Below, piece after piece: positions 27,720 to 37,365 of a stretch of 64,000 nucleotides of DNA. Under the pieces are notes generated by a model. That model saw only the letters and a program-made list of their open reading frames with translations. It was not told the origin of the DNA and did no database searches. Source of the stretch: Catenuloplanes niger (GTDB lineage: Bacteria > Actinomycetota > Actinomycetes > Mycobacteriales > Micromonosporaceae); NCBI RefSeq assembly GCF_031458255.1, contig NZ_JAVDYC010000001.1:5775001-5839000 (forward strand), given 5' to 3'. Each line of letters starts with the position of its first letter. The first letter of the stretch is position 1. Both the position numbers and the translations under genes were made by a program.

Positions 27720-28601
27720 GTGGCACTGCACGAGGACGAGATCCCGGTCGACGAGCCGATCGTGCGGACCCTGCTGGAGCGGGAACGCCCGGACTGGGCG
27801 GACCGCCCGCTGGAACGGGCCGGCGCCGGCACCGACAACACCATGTTCCGGCTCGGCGACGACCTGCTCGTCCGGGTGCCCCGCAACGCGTACAACGCCG
27901 GCATGCTGGCCAAGGAACGCGCCTGGCTGCCCCGGCTCGCGCCGCTGCTGCCGCTCACCGTCCCGGAACCGGTGCACCACGGCGCGCCGTCGGACGTGTT
28001 CCCGCTGCCCTGGGCGGTCTACCGCTGGATCGACGGCGCCGAGGCCGGCCCGGACACCGTCGACGACTGGGCCGCCTTCGGCCGCGACCTGGCCGGCTTC
28101 GTGCGCACGCTGCACGGCCTCGACCTCGCGGACGGCACGCTGAGCGGATACCGCGGCGGTCTGCTGCGCGACGCCGGCGACTGGGTCGACCGCAGCTTCG
28201 CGGCTTGCGCCGGCCTGATCCCCGGCATCGGCACGCTGGAACGGATGTGGCGGGACGCCATGCTGCTGCCCGACCCCACCGGCCCGCGCGTGCTGCTGCA
28301 CGCCGACCTCAAACCCACGAACCTGCTGGCCCGCGACGGCGCGCTGCACGCCGTGATCGACTTCGCCGGCCTGATCACCGGCCATCCGGACGCCGAACAC
28401 GCCACCACGTGGGACCTGCCGGCCGAGGCGCGCGACGCGTACCGGGCCTCGCTCGACATCGACGACGCCACCTGGCAGCGGGCCCGCGCCTGGGCGATCG
28501 TGGTCGGCGTCAGCGGCGTCGCCTACTACCGGGACACGTTCCCCGCGTTCGTCGCCGAATGCCACGCCCGCCTGTCGAACATCCTCGCCACCGCCCCATA
28601 G
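27720..28601 (+). CDS. Aminoglycoside phosphotransferase (APH)-fold kinase
   Basis: ATP-dependent small-molecule kinase of the APH/choline-kinase fold. The 293-residue chain shows a nucleotide-contact strand (FRLGDDLLVRVPRN), the catalytic loop LHADLKPTNLL with Asp and Asn, and VIDFAG in place of the DFG motif. GTG 27720 is preferred; a TTG at 27684 is possible. Members range from antibiotic-resistance enzymes to metabolic kinases, so drug resistance is not implied. It lies 11 bases before a GNAT gene, likely co-transcribed. Confidence 0.9.
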   Translation: MALHEDEIPVDEPIVRTLLERERPDWADRPLERAGAGTDNTMFRLGDDLLVRVPRNAYNAGMLAKERAWLPRLAPLLPLTVPEPVHHGAPSDVFPLPWAVYRWIDGAEAGPDTVDDWAAFGRDLAGFVRTLHGLDLADGTLSGYRGGLLRDAGDWVDRSFAACAGLIPGIGTLERMWRDAMLLPDPTGPRVLLHADLKPTNLLARDGALHAVIDFAGLITGHPDAEHATTWDLPAEARDAYRASLDIDDATWQRARAWAIVVGVSGVAYYRDTFPAFVAECHARLSNILATAP

Positions 28602-28611
28602 GCTGCAGACC

Positions 28612-29064
28612 ATGCTCCGTGAGGCGACCGCCGCCGACCTCCACGCGATCACCCGGCTGTACCACCAGCTCAACCCGGACGACCCGGTCCTGGCCGACGG
28701 CTCGGACCACGCGGTCTACCGGCGGATCCTCGACACCCCGGGCCTGCACCTGCTCGTCTGGGAGCACGCCGGCGCGGTGGCCGCCACCACCTACCTGAAC
28801 ATCATCCCCAACCTCAGCCGGTCCGCCTCGCCGTACGCGGTGATCGAGAACGTGGTCGTCGAGGAGAGCCTTCGCGGCCGCGGGATCGGCAAACGCCTGA
28901 TGGCCGGCACACTGGCGGCCGCCTGGGACGCCGGCTGCTACAAGGCGATGCTCGCCACCGGCTCCCGCGACCCGGCCACGCACGGTTTCTACCGCAGCTG
29001 CGGATTCTCCACCGACGACAAGACTTCGTTCGTCGCCCGGCCGCCGGGGGATTTACGAACATAA
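28612..29064 (+). CDS. GNAT family N-acetyltransferase
   Basis: A 150-residue single-domain acetyl-CoA-dependent transferase. The acetyl-CoA loop is VVEESLRGRGIGKRLM (motif A, R-x-x-G-x-G), with FYRSCGF near the C terminus. It lies 11 bases downstream of the APH-fold kinase gene. The substrate is unknown. Confidence 0.9.
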   Translation: MLREATAADLHAITRLYHQLNPDDPVLADGSDHAVYRRILDTPGLHLLVWEHAGAVAATTYLNIIPNLSRSASPYAVIENVVVEESLRGRGIGKRLMAGTLAAAWDAGCYKAMLATGSRDPATHGFYRSCGFSTDDKTSFVARPPGDLRT

Positions 29065-29072
29065 GAGCTATT

Positions 29073-29123
29073 TTCCCGCTTCCGGCGTGGGCACCTTCCG
29101 AGTGCTCCCGCGGGCACCGGTCG
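29073..29123 (+). repeat. Dispersed intergenic element, copy A
   Basis: About 50 bases with two conserved blocks, TTCCCGCTTCCGGCGTGG and TGCTCCCGCGGGCACCGGTC, 30 bases apart start to start. It lies 9 bases after a GNAT gene. Copies B (38075-38122) and C (53583-53633) share both blocks and the spacing. Confidence 0.75.
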
Positions 29124-29272
29124 GCCGCGGGCGGCCTCCCTGCGGGTTGAGTGGGTGGCCGGGAGAGCCGGGGCGTGCTGGCGGCTCATGTCGCGCCGGG
29201 CGGGTCGGGTGGCGGGGGAGGCCGGCGAAAGTCGCGGGTGGACCTGCGGTGCTCGGTCGGCCGCGCGGCTCG

Positions 29273-29362
29273 CGGATGCCGTCCGGTTGGCGGATGCCGT
29301 CCGGTTGGTGGATGCCACGCGGTTAGCGGATGCCGCGCGGTTGGTGGATGTCGCGCGGCTGG
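29273..29362. repeat. 18-bp tandem repeat, 5 copies
   Basis: Units of the form CGGATGCCGTCCGGTTGG repeat five times (29273, 29291, 29309, 29327, 29345). The first two are identical and later ones drift. The period is a multiple of three, so a frame reads as LADAVR-like hexapeptides, but no gene is supported. Confidence 0.9.
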
Positions 29363-29589
29363 TGGGATGGCGCCCGGTTGGCGGAAGCTGTGCGGTCGGC
29401 GAGACCGTAGCGCGTGCTCAGACTGGCGTTTGTCGGTGGCGGAACCCGGACCGGCACCGAACCCGGTCACGCAGGGCGTCTCCGGCGGGCCTCGGGCTCC
29501 GGGGAGGGGGCGGGGGTTCCGGCGGGCTTGGCGTTCGTTGGCCCGGCTGTTTTTTCGTGGGTGGGGTGGGTTTCGTCTGGTGTGCCTGG

Positions 29590-29778
29590 CTGCCCCGTCT
29601 GCCGTCTTCCAGGTCGAGCCGAGCAGATCATCGGCAGGGCCGCCAGCTTTGGTCGCGTCGGTGGGGGTTGCGTGGTGGAAGACCTGCCGGTTGCCGCTGT
29701 CCGGCGCCGGTTGGCGTGGTGGTGGCGGCCCTGCCGATGATCTGCACCCCAAGGGGTGGTCGACGGCAGACGGGGCAG
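29590..29778. repeat. Large imperfect inverted repeat with 56-base arms
   Basis: The left arm is 29590-29645 and the right arm 29723-29778. The inner 23 bases (29623-29645 with 29723-29745) and the outer 17 bases (29590-29606 with 29762-29778) are perfect complements. A 16-base block on each side does not pair. The loop is 77 bases. It could be a miniature mobile element, an RNA hairpin or the relic of an insertion. No terminal direct duplication was recognised. Confidence 0.85.
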
Positions 29779-30077
29779 GCAGGCGGCGGCGGTCTGCGCG
29801 GTGCGCATGAAGATCAAACGATGCTGCCCGTTATGCGGGAATGATCTTTTGCAGGCTGGGATCGAAGCTGGTCCCTCCGGCTCGCATTGCTGTTCGCGGG
29901 GCGTGAGACCGCAACGAGAGCCTGAAAAACAGAGCGAAACGGAAATGTCGCGATATTGCGAATCGTGTCGGCAACCTGGCAACCCGGCAGCCCGGCACCC
30001 GGCCGCGTGCAAGCCCGGCGCCCGGCCGCGCGGAAGTCGGGAAAGTGTTGCCGTGCCGCTCGGAAAGGAAGGATTGC

Positions 30078-31649
30078 TTACCGAGAGTTGCGGACCGCGA
30101 GGTCGGCCAGGATGGTGTTGGCGGCGTTGTGGCCGGCGGCGCCGATGACGCTGCCGGCGGGGAACGTGCCCGCGCTGCCCGCGTAGAGGCCGTCCAGGCC
30201 GGTGGCGTACGGCATGCGGTCGGTGAACGACACCGTGTTGTCGACATGGTGGATGTGGCCGCCGGTGATCCCGAAGTGTGCCTCGATGCCCGGGGGTGTC
30301 AGCGGCACCGCATCCGCCACCAGTTTCCGCGTGCCGGGCGCGTAGGACTCGCAGATGTCCAGCAGCCGGTCCACGTAGGACGGCAGCGCCGCGTCCCAGC
30401 CCCCGTTCGGCGCGTACGGCACCGACTGCACGAACAGCGCCGACGAGTGGTGACCGGCCGGGTCCTGCAGGGACGGGTCGACGGTGGTGTGCAGGTACCA
30501 CTCGATGGTCGGCTCGGCCGGCAGTTCGCCCGCGACCACGGACGCCCACATCTCGCGCAGCGCCCGCATCGGCGCGCCACCGGCCGACGATCCCGGCAGC
30601 AGGTGGATCGTGGCGCCGAACGGGCTCGGCGAACCCGCCGGCAGGCAGGAGAACTGCGGCAAGCCGGACAGCGCGAGGTTCACCTTCAGCGTGGTGCCCG
30701 GCCGCCGTACCGCCTCCATCCGCGCGACCAGCGACGACGGCAGCGCGCCGGAGGGCACCAGCGACATCAGCCGGTACGGGTCGCAGGCGCCCAGCACGAC
30801 CGGCGCGTGCAGTTCCCGGCCGTCCGCCAGTGTCACGCCGGACACCGCGCCACCGTCGACGGAGATCGCGCTCACGGCCGTACCCGCGAAGATCTTTGCT
30901 CCGGCGGCCCTGGCCGCGGACGCGAACGTGGCGGAGACCGTGCCCATCCCGCCCTCGGTGATCATCCAGGTGCCGTCCGCGCCGGGCAGCCGGCACATGT
31001 TGTGCACCAGGAAGTTGTGGCCGGTGCCGGCGTCGTCCGGGCCCGCGTTCAGGCCGGACAGGCCGTCGGTCACCGCGTACATCGAGGTCAGCAGCTCGGA
31101 CGCGAAGCCGAACCGGGCCAGGTAGTCCGCCACCGAACCGCGCACCAGGTCGACGAAGGCGGGCCGCAGCGAAGGCCGGACGTAACGGTCGGCGGTCTCC
31201 TCGACCGGCAGCGGCGGGGCCAGCCAGGCCGGGGCCAGATCGTCGCGCAGTGCCGACAGTTCCGCCTGCATCGCGTCGTCCGCCGCCACGTCCGCCGCCG
31301 AGAAGAACGACGTCATCTGGGCGCGGGTCGACGCCCGGTCGCGGCCGAACAGCAGGTACGGCCCGTCCGGCGTGGGCAGGAAGTAGTGCGGGTCGCGGCG
31401 CAGCACCGGCAGGTCCACGTCCAGCGTGCGCAGCAGCTCCGGTGGCATCAGGCCGAGCAGGTACGACCCGGTCGAATGCCGCAGGCCGGGCACCCGCGGG
31501 AACGGCGTCTCGGTGCGCGCGGCGCCGCCGATCACGTCCGACGCCTCCAGCACCACCACATCCAGGCCCGCGCGGGCCAGCAGGATCGCGGAGACCAGGC
31601 CGTTGTGCCCGGCGCCCACGATGATCACATCGGCCCGCGAGGTCGTCAT
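30078..31649 (-). CDS. FAD-dependent oxidoreductase, phytoene-desaturase/PYROXD2 type
   Basis: A 523-residue flavoprotein with an N-terminal FAD-binding Rossmann motif (VIIVGAGHNGLVSAILLARAG), followed by an acidic strand end VVVLEASDVIGGAARTE. TEGGMGTVSATFA and a C-terminal FAD motif, GLYAGSAGTFPAGSVIGAAGHNAA, also match the carotenoid-desaturase-like family that includes PYROXD2. There is no crt gene nearby, so carotenoid synthesis is not implied. ATG 31649 overlaps the stop of the upstream TetR gene (ATGA), indicating one operon. Confidence 0.9.
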   Translation of the reverse strand: MTTSRADVIIVGAGHNGLVSAILLARAGLDVVVLEASDVIGGAARTETPFPRVPGLRHSTGSYLLGLMPPELLRTLDVDLPVLRRDPHYFLPTPDGPYLLFGRDRASTRAQMTSFFSAADVAADDAMQAELSALRDDLAPAWLAPPLPVEETADRYVRPSLRPAFVDLVRGSVADYLARFGFASELLTSMYAVTDGLSGLNAGPDDAGTGHNFLVHNMCRLPGADGTWMITEGGMGTVSATFASAARAAGAKIFAGTAVSAISVDGGAVSGVTLADGRELHAPVVLGACDPYRLMSLVPSGALPSSLVARMEAVRRPGTTLKVNLALSGLPQFSCLPAGSPSPFGATIHLLPGSSAGGAPMRALREMWASVVAGELPAEPTIEWYLHTTVDPSLQDPAGHHSSALFVQSVPYAPNGGWDAALPSYVDRLLDICESYAPGTRKLVADAVPLTPPGIEAHFGITGGHIHHVDNTVSFTDRMPYATGLDGLYAGSAGTFPAGSVIGAAGHNAANTILADLAVRNSR

Positions 31650-32200
31650 GGCCGCGAGCCTAACGCCTCCGCGAGCAGATCGAGTTCCCGTGCGAACAGC
31701 GGCTCCACGTCCCACCGCACGTGACCGAAGACCTCCAGCGCGACCAGCCCGAACACCCGGCTCCAGGCGAGCACGAGCAGGTCCGTCGGCCCGGACAGCT
31801 CGTCCAGGAACAGCGCCGCGAACCCCGAACTGTCGCACTCCTCGCGCACGCCGCCGAACATCAGCGCGAACTCCCGCGGATGCGCCAGACTCCAGCGCCG
31901 GAACTCGTGCGCCATCCCGGTCAGCCGCACCGTCGGCGGCTCACCCGCCAACGTGTCCCGCACCGCCCGCACGGCCGCGGTCAGCTCCGCGAACAGGTCC
32001 GCCGCCAGCGCGCCGACCAGCGCGTCCAGCCCGGGAAAGTACCGGTACAGCGCGGGCGCGGTCAGTCCCACCGCACGCCCGATCGCGCGCAGCGAGATCG
32101 CCGTGGGCCCACCGGTCACCAGCAGCCGCCGGGCGACCGCCTTGATCTCCGCGACGGTCGCGGTCCGCACCTGCTCCCGCCGGGTCGGCGCGGTGCTCAT
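31646..32200 (-). CDS. TetR/AcrR family regulator
   Basis: DNA-binding repressor, 184 residues from ATG 32200 (GTG 32206 is an alternative). The N-terminal helix-turn-helix reads ISLRAIGRAVGLTAPALYRYF. A TetR_C-type ligand domain follows, with MAHEFRRWSLAHPREFALMFG typical of the WHG subfamily. Its stop overlaps the oxidoreductase start, so it probably regulates that gene and itself. I found no clear palindrome in the 26 bases before it. Confidence 0.92.
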   Translation of the reverse strand: MSTAPTRREQVRTATVAEIKAVARRLLVTGGPTAISLRAIGRAVGLTAPALYRYFPGLDALVGALAADLFAELTAAVRAVRDTLAGEPPTVRLTGMAHEFRRWSLAHPREFALMFGGVREECDSSGFAALFLDELSGPTDLLVLAWSRVFGLVALEVFGHVRWDVEPLFARELDLLAEALGSRP

Positions 32201-32226
32201 CCCCACATCCTAGAACCAGATCAAGA

Positions 32227-33246
32227 TCATTCAACGGTACGGAGAACGGGCGCCCGCTCCGCTCCGAGCCCGACCGGCGCGGCGGTCCGGGCTCGTCCGT
32301 GACCGGCCCCGTCCACGTCACCGGCCCCGGTCGTCACATCCGGCGCCGAGCCCGGCACCACTCGCGCGTCCGGCGCCGCCGCCGTCTCCACCGGTTGCGT
32401 CGATGTCGGCTGCGTCGTGGTGGCCGGTTCCGTCGCGGTGACCGGTTCCGGTGTGGTGGCCGGTTCCGGCGTGGTGTGCCGGGAACCGCTGCGGCTGGCC
32501 GCGAAACCGGCCAGCACGATCACGTGGAACAGGTACAGCCACAGCCCCACCGCGACCACGCCGCCCACCATGTCCAGCCCGCCGAACGGCAGCCCGAGAT
32601 CCAGCGGCAACGCGCAGAACAGGATGAACCCGTGCAGGAACCCGGACAGGTTCGCCGCCGTGAACGACCCGACCAGCACGGTGCGCACCCATCCGGGCGA
32701 CCGTCCCGGCGCCAGGCCGTGGTACACCCAGATCAGCACCGGCGTCAGCGCCACCCAGACCGCCGCGAACGACACCACGATCCCGCCGAACCGCGCCCAC
32801 CCGCCCTGCTCGAAGAGTTGCGCCGCGAACGGCACGCACGCCAGCGTCGCCGCCAGCAGCCCCGGCGACGCCACCACGATCGGCAGCAGCAGCACCCGCC
32901 CGCGCCACCCGGCCAGCGACTCCCGCGGCCCGGCCACGGACACGAACGCCCGCCGCAGCCCCTCGCCGTAGAACGTGGCCGGCAACAGCGCGGCCAGCGC
33001 CAGCCCCGGCGTCAGCCCCAGCCCCGCGTCCAGCAACCCGGCCGCGGCCCGGTCCGCCCCGATCCGATCGGGCAGCGCCTCGATCGCCGGCATCGCCAGC
33101 GCCCGCATCCCGTCCGGCCCCGCCAGCAGGCTCGCCGCCCAGATCGCCAGCAACGCCACCGGCACCACCGCGATGCCGCCGTAGAACGTGATCGCCGCCG
33201 CATGCAGCGCCAGATCCCGCCCTTTCAGCGGCCGAAAGATCCCCAT
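32227..33246 (-). CDS. YihY/BrkB-type membrane protein
   Basis: A 339-residue integral membrane protein with about six hydrophobic segments between residues 14 and 245 and a hydrophilic C-terminal tail of about 90 residues rich in Thr/Pro/Glu/Ala, including TPEPATTPEP repeats. The start (RPLKGRDLALHAAAITFYGG) matches the YihY/BrkB family, which is linked to envelope integrity. Function in actinomycetes is unsettled. It lies 26 bases upstream of the TetR-oxidoreductase pair, possibly separately transcribed. Confidence 0.8.
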   Translation of the reverse strand: MGIFRPLKGRDLALHAAAITFYGGIAVVPVALLAIWAASLLAGPDGMRALAMPAIEALPDRIGADRAAAGLLDAGLGLTPGLALAALLPATFYGEGLRRAFVSVAGPRESLAGWRGRVLLLPIVVASPGLLAATLACVPFAAQLFEQGGWARFGGIVVSFAAVWVALTPVLIWVYHGLAPGRSPGWVRTVLVGSFTAANLSGFLHGFILFCALPLDLGLPFGGLDMVGGVVAVGLWLYLFHVIVLAGFAASRSGSRHTTPEPATTPEPVTATEPATTTQPTSTQPVETAAAPDARVVPGSAPDVTTGAGDVDGAGHGRARTAAPVGLGAERAPVLRTVE

Positions 33247-33616
33247 GGACCTATCTGTTCCCCGCTTCCGTCCCTCGCACGCGCGGACCGCGACGCGACC
33301 CGGTCACGAACCGGCGTCTCGGCCGGAAGCCGCCGCGAGGACGTCATCGATCGTCCCAAGGGAGACGCGGCCGCAGGTCTGCCCTTCTTCCTCCGCGTCG
33401 ACGTCCGCAACCGGGTTCCGGCGGTCACGCTGTTCGCGTGGGGGGACGGCGATACCAGTCGCCTGGGGGACGGCGATACCAGCCGCTCGTCGCGGCCGCG
33501 GCCGATGTTCGCCGTGACGGAGACGTTCGCCGTCGAGTTCGACCCGGCCGAGCCGCCGGCGGGGTAGGCGGCGGGCGGTCGGCGGGCTGCCGGGGAGCGT
33601 GGGGGATGATGGGGGC
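33247..33616. other. Intergenic region upstream of dxr
   Basis: A 370-base gap between divergent genes that should hold the promoters of dxr and of the YihY-like gene. It includes an 18-bp direct repeat, GGGGGACGGCGATACCAG, at 33441-33458 and 33465-33482. A short plus-strand frame ends at 33567, but I see no ribosome-binding site or motif in it. Confidence 0.5.
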
Positions 33617-34843
33617 GTGAGTTCGCCTCGGCACATCGTTCTGCTCGGCTCGACCGGGTCCATCGGCACGCAGGCCATCGACATCGTGGAGCGCAATCCC
33701 GAGCGCTTCCGGGTGGTGGCGATCGGCGCGGGCGGCGGCAACGTCGAGTTGCTGGCCCGTCAGGCGCTGCAACTCGGCGTCGAGGTGGTCGGTGTGGCGA
33801 AGGCCACGGCCGCGCAGGACCTGACGCTCGCCTTCTACACGGAGGCCTCCCGTCGCGGCTGGACCAGCGGCGACTTCAAGATCCCGAAGATCGTGGCCGG
33901 GCCGGGCGCGATGGCCGAGCTGGCCGCGCTGCCCTGCGACATCGTGCTGAACGGCGTGGTCGGCTCGCTCGGCCTGGCGCCCACGCTGGCCGCGCTGAGG
34001 CACGGCCGCACGCTCGCGCTGGCGAACAAGGAGTCGCTGGTCGCCGGCGGCTCGCTGGTCCGCGCCGCGATCCAGCGCCCGGACCAGATCGTCGCCGTCG
34101 ACTCCGAGCACTCCGCGCTGGCCCAGTGCCTGCGCGGCGGCACGGCGGACGAGGTGCACAAGCTGATCCTGACCGCGAGCGGTGGCCCGTTCCGCGGCAA
34201 GAAGCGGGACGACCTGAGGAACGTCACACCGGAGCAGGCGCTGGCGCACCCGACGTGGGACATGGGCCCGGTCATCACCATGAACTCGGCCACACTCGTC
34301 AACAAGGGCCTCGAGGTGATCGAGGCACACGAGCTGTACGGCATTCCGTACGACCGGATCGAGGTCGTCGTGCACCCGCAGTCGATGATCCACTCGATGG
34401 TCGAGTTCGTGGACGGCTCGACGCTCACCCAGGCCAGCCCGCCGGACATGCGGCTGCCGATCGCGCTGGCCCTGGGCTGGCCGGAGCGGGTGCCGGGCGC
34501 GGCGAAGCCGGTCGACTGGAGCACCGCGAGCGCGTGGACGTTCGAGCCGCTGGACGACGAGGCCTTCCCGTCGGTGGAGCTGGCGAAGCAGTCCGGCCGC
34601 GAGGGCCGGTGCCGCCCGGCCGTCTACAACGCGGCGAACGAGGAGTGCGTGGCCGCGTTCGCCAAGGGCGATCTGCCGTTTTTGGGCATCGTGGACACCG
34701 TTCGTGACGTTCTCGCGGAGGCCCCCGATTTCGGGGAACCGGGTACCGTCGACGACGTACTTTCCGCTGAGTCGTGGGCGCGCACGCGTGCCCGAGAGAT
34801 CATCGCCGGTAGCCCGGCGTCCCGTACCGGGGGAGCTGCATGA
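33617..34843 (+). CDS. dxr: 1-deoxy-D-xylulose 5-phosphate reductoisomerase
   Basis: Converts DXP to MEP with NADPH, the second step of the MEP isoprenoid pathway. GTG 33617 begins [20 protein letters not shown], giving a 408-residue protein with the NADPH loop at the very start, [22 protein letters not shown], and the metal/substrate region [13 protein letters not shown]. The stop overlaps the next start (ATGA), coupling it to the protease gene. Confidence 0.98.
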   Translation: MSSPRHIVLLGSTGSIGTQAIDIVERNPERFRVVAIGAGGGNVELLARQALQLGVEVVGVAKATAAQDLTLAFYTEASRRGWTSGDFKIPKIVAGPGAMAELAALPCDIVLNGVVGSLGLAPTLAALRHGRTLALANKESLVAGGSLVRAAIQRPDQIVAVDSEHSALAQCLRGGTADEVHKLILTASGGPFRGKKRDDLRNVTPEQALAHPTWDMGPVITMNSATLVNKGLEVIEAHELYGIPYDRIEVVVHPQSMIHSMVEFVDGSTLTQASPPDMRLPIALALGWPERVPGAAKPVDWSTASAWTFEPLDDEAFPSVELAKQSGREGRCRPAVYNAANEECVAAFAKGDLPFLGIVDTVRDVLAEAPDFGEPGTVDDVLSAESWARTRAREIIAGSPASRTGGAA

Positions 34844-36105
34844 GCTGGATGTTCTGGGTCGGCGTGCTGGTCTTCGCGATCGGCCTGATCATTTCGCTGG
34901 CCCTGCACGAGGCCGGGCACATGTGGTCCGCGCAGGCCTTCAAGATGAAGGTCACCCGGTTCTTCATCGGCTTCGGCCCGACGCTGTTCTCGTTCCGCCG
35001 CGGTGAGATCGAGTACGGCGTGAAGGCCATCCCGGCCGGCGCGTTCGTGAAGATCGTCGGCATGGTGCCGCAGGACGACGACGTGGCACCGGAGGACGAG
35101 CCGCGCGCCATGTGGCGCCAGGCGCTCTGGAAGCGGACGATCGTGATGAGCGCCGGCTCCGCGATGCACTTCGCGCTCGGCACCGTGCTGCTCTGGGGCA
35201 CGTTCGCGTTCATCCCGTTCAGCGACCCGGCGCGCGCCGACGAGGTGCGTCCCGAGGTGGCCGCGATCAACGAGTGCACCACTCCGAAGATCGTGGTGGT
35301 GGACGGCCGGCGCGTCGACTGCGACCCGGCGACCGGCACGCCGAGCGCGGCGAAGCAGGCCGGCCTGCAGGCCGGTGACGTGATCACCTCGGTGAACGGC
35401 ACGGCGGTGACCGGCTGGGGCCAGATGAGCGGCCTGATCCGCGCGGCCGGCGGCAAGTCGACCACCCTCACCTGGGAGCGCGACGGCGCCACGCAGTCCG
35501 CCACGGTCGTCATCCCGCTGGCCGAGCGGGTCAAGCCGGACGCGGGCGTCGAGACCGTCGAGGAGATCACGCCGGCGGACATCGAGACGGTCGGCGTGCT
35601 CGGCATCAGCCCGGTGATCCCGAAGACGGTGGCCGGCCCCTCGGCCGCGTTCGGGCTGACCTACCACGGCGTGATCGACATGGTGCGGAACACGTTCGAG
35701 TCGCTGAAGCGCATCCCGGAGAAGATCCCGCTTCTCTGGGCCGCGATCCTCGGCGAGGAGCGCGACCCGGAGACGCCGATCAGCGTGCTCGGCGCGACCC
35801 GGCTCGGCGGCGAACTGGTCGAGCGCCAGGAGTACGCGATCGCGCTCAATCTGCTGGTCGTGCTGAACTTCTTCATCGGCATCTTCAACCTGCTGCCGCT
35901 GCTCCCGCTGGACGGCGGGCACATCGCGATCGCCTGGTTCGAGCGCATCCGCTCCTGGTTCTACGCGCGCCTCGGCAAGCCCGACCCGGGCCGGGTGGAC
36001 TACTTCAAGTTGATGCCGGTGACCTACGTCGTCATTCTCATCTTCGGGGCGTTCACGCTGCTCACGCTGACCGCCGATATCGTCAACCCGATCACTCTGA
36101 ACTGA
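34840..36105 (+). CDS. rseP: Site-2 intramembrane zinc metalloprotease (Rip1/RseP)
   Basis: Cleaves membrane-bound substrates such as anti-sigma factors within the bilayer. The 421-residue chain begins with a membrane helix containing the zinc motif HEAGH near residue 24. A PDZ domain covers about 150-215 ([17 protein letters not shown]). The C-terminal LLPLDGGH supplies the second metal-ligand motif within a later helix. The locus dxr-rip1-ispG is the standard actinobacterial arrangement. Its start overlaps dxr by 4 bases. Confidence 0.96.
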   Translation: MSWMFWVGVLVFAIGLIISLALHEAGHMWSAQAFKMKVTRFFIGFGPTLFSFRRGEIEYGVKAIPAGAFVKIVGMVPQDDDVAPEDEPRAMWRQALWKRTIVMSAGSAMHFALGTVLLWGTFAFIPFSDPARADEVRPEVAAINECTTPKIVVVDGRRVDCDPATGTPSAAKQAGLQAGDVITSVNGTAVTGWGQMSGLIRAAGGKSTTLTWERDGATQSATVVIPLAERVKPDAGVETVEEITPADIETVGVLGISPVIPKTVAGPSAAFGLTYHGVIDMVRNTFESLKRIPEKIPLLWAAILGEERDPETPISVLGATRLGGELVERQEYAIALNLLVVLNFFIGIFNLLPLLPLDGGHIAIAWFERIRSWFYARLGKPDPGRVDYFKLMPVTYVVILIFGAFTLLTLTADIVNPITLN

Positions 36106-36121
36106 GTCGAAGGACAGCATT

Positions 36122-37300
36122 GTGACCGCCATCAGTCTCGGAATGCCCGCCGTTCCCCCACCGCCGCTCGCCCCCCGCCGAGCCAGCCGTCAGATCATGG
36201 TCGGACCCGTCGCGGTCGGCGGTGGTGCGCCGGTGAGCGTGCAGTCGATGACCACCACGCTGACCGCCGACATCAACTCCACACTGCAGCAGATCGCGGA
36301 GCTCACCGCGGCCGGCTGCCAGATCGTCCGGGTCGCCGTCCCGTCCCAGGACGACGTGCTCGCGCTGCCCGCGATCGCGAAGAAGTCCCAGCTCCCGGTG
36401 ATCGCCGACATCCACTTCCAGCCGAAGTACGTGTTCGCCGCGATCGACGCCGGCTGCGCCGCGGTCCGGGTCAACCCGGGCAACATCCGGCAGTTCGACG
36501 ACAAGGTCAAGGAGATCGCCAAGGCGGCCGGCGACGCGAAGGTCCCGATCCGGATCGGCGTGAACGCGGGCTCGCTGGACAAGCGCCTCCTGGAGAAGCA
36601 CGGCAAGGCCACCGCGGAGGCGCTGGTCGAGTCCGCGCTCTGGGAGTGCTCGCTGTTCGAGGAGCACGGCTTCCGGGACATCAAGATCTCGGTCAAGCAC
36701 AACGACCCGGTCGTCATGATCCGGGCGTACCGGCAGCTCGCCGAGCAGTGCGACTACCCGCTGCACCTCGGCGTGACCGAGGCCGGCCCGGCGTTCCAGG
36801 GCACGATCAAGTCGGCCGTCGCGTTCGGTGCGCTGCTGGCCGAGGGCATCGGCGACACGATCCGCGTCTCGCTCTCCGCGCCGCCGGTCGAGGAGATCAA
36901 GGTCGGCAACCAGATCCTGGAGTCGCTCGGCCTGCGCGAGCGCGGCCTGGAGATCGTCTCCTGCCCGTCCTGCGGTCGCGCCCAGGTCGACGTCTACACG
37001 CTCGCCGAGCAGGTCACGGCCGCGCTCGACGGCTTCCCGGCACCGCTGCGCGTGGCCGTCATGGGCTGCGTGGTGAACGGTCCCGGCGAGGCCCGCGAGG
37101 CCGACCTGGGTGTCGCGTCCGGCAACGGCAAGGGCCAGATCTTCGTCAAGGGCCAGGTCATCAAGACCGTGCCGGAGTCGCAGATCGTCGAGACGCTGGT
37201 CGAGGAGGCGCTGCGCCTCGCCGACGAGATGGGCACGGACCTCCCGGAGGAACTCCGCGACCTGCTGCCCGCCACGAAGCCGATCGTGACGGTCCACTAG
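36122..37300 (+). CDS. ispG: 4-hydroxy-3-methylbut-2-en-1-yl diphosphate synthase IspG
   Basis: [4Fe-4S] enzyme that converts MEcPP to HMBPP in the MEP pathway. The 392-residue protein starts at GTG 36122. The N-terminal TIM-barrel contains [18 protein letters not shown] and [12 protein letters not shown]. The C-terminal cluster domain has [10 protein letters not shown] and [17 protein letters not shown], supplying the three Cys and one Glu ligands. It is 16 bases after the protease gene, and a strong hairpin follows. Confidence 0.98.
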   Translation: MTAISLGMPAVPPPPLAPRRASRQIMVGPVAVGGGAPVSVQSMTTTLTADINSTLQQIAELTAAGCQIVRVAVPSQDDVLALPAIAKKSQLPVIADIHFQPKYVFAAIDAGCAAVRVNPGNIRQFDDKVKEIAKAAGDAKVPIRIGVNAGSLDKRLLEKHGKATAEALVESALWECSLFEEHGFRDIKISVKHNDPVVMIRAYRQLAEQCDYPLHLGVTEAGPAFQGTIKSAVAFGALLAEGIGDTIRVSLSAPPVEEIKVGNQILESLGLRERGLEIVSCPSCGRAQVDVYTLAEQVTAALDGFPAPLRVAVMGCVVNGPGEAREADLGVASGNGKGQIFVKGQVIKTVPESQIVETLVEEALRLADEMGTDLPEELRDLLPATKPIVTVH

Positions 37301-37314
37301 TAATCTTCAGGGGC

Positions 37315-37351
37315 GACGCCCCGGGCCTGCTTCCACCAGGCCCGGGGCGTC
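37315..37351 (+). terminator. Strong terminator after ispG
   Basis: Perfect 15-bp arms GACGCCCCGGGCCTG (37315-37329) and CAGGCCCGGGGCGTC (37337-37351) with a 7-base loop, 14 bases after the ispG stop. It ends the dxr-rip1-ispG operon and faces the convergent PadR gene. Confidence 0.85.
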
Positions 37352-37365
37352 GTCGTCGTGGTGGC

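Larger units (their letters stand above)
29065..30077. other. Gene-free repeat zone, 1 kb
   Basis: Separates the GNAT gene (plus) from the oxidoreductase gene (minus, ends at 30078). It contains one copy of the dispersed 50-bp element, an 18-bp tandem repeat and a large inverted repeat, each listed separately. From about 29800 to 30000 the GC content drops noticeably. I see no supported gene. Confidence 0.6.

Noticed and set aside
27684-28601. Calling the APH-fold protein an aminoglycoside resistance enzyme
   Set aside because: The fold is broad and no resistance context is present.
29807-30148. Plus-strand frame with zinc-ribbon-like Cys pairs (CCPLCGNDL and CESC)
   Set aside because: Third-position GC is low and unlike the genome's genes, no ribosome-binding site precedes it, and its end overlaps the oxidoreductase gene on the other strand.
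30078-31649. Carotenoid desaturase role for the FAD oxidoreductase
   Set aside because: No crt genes are nearby, and the sequence fits the wider PYROXD2-like group.
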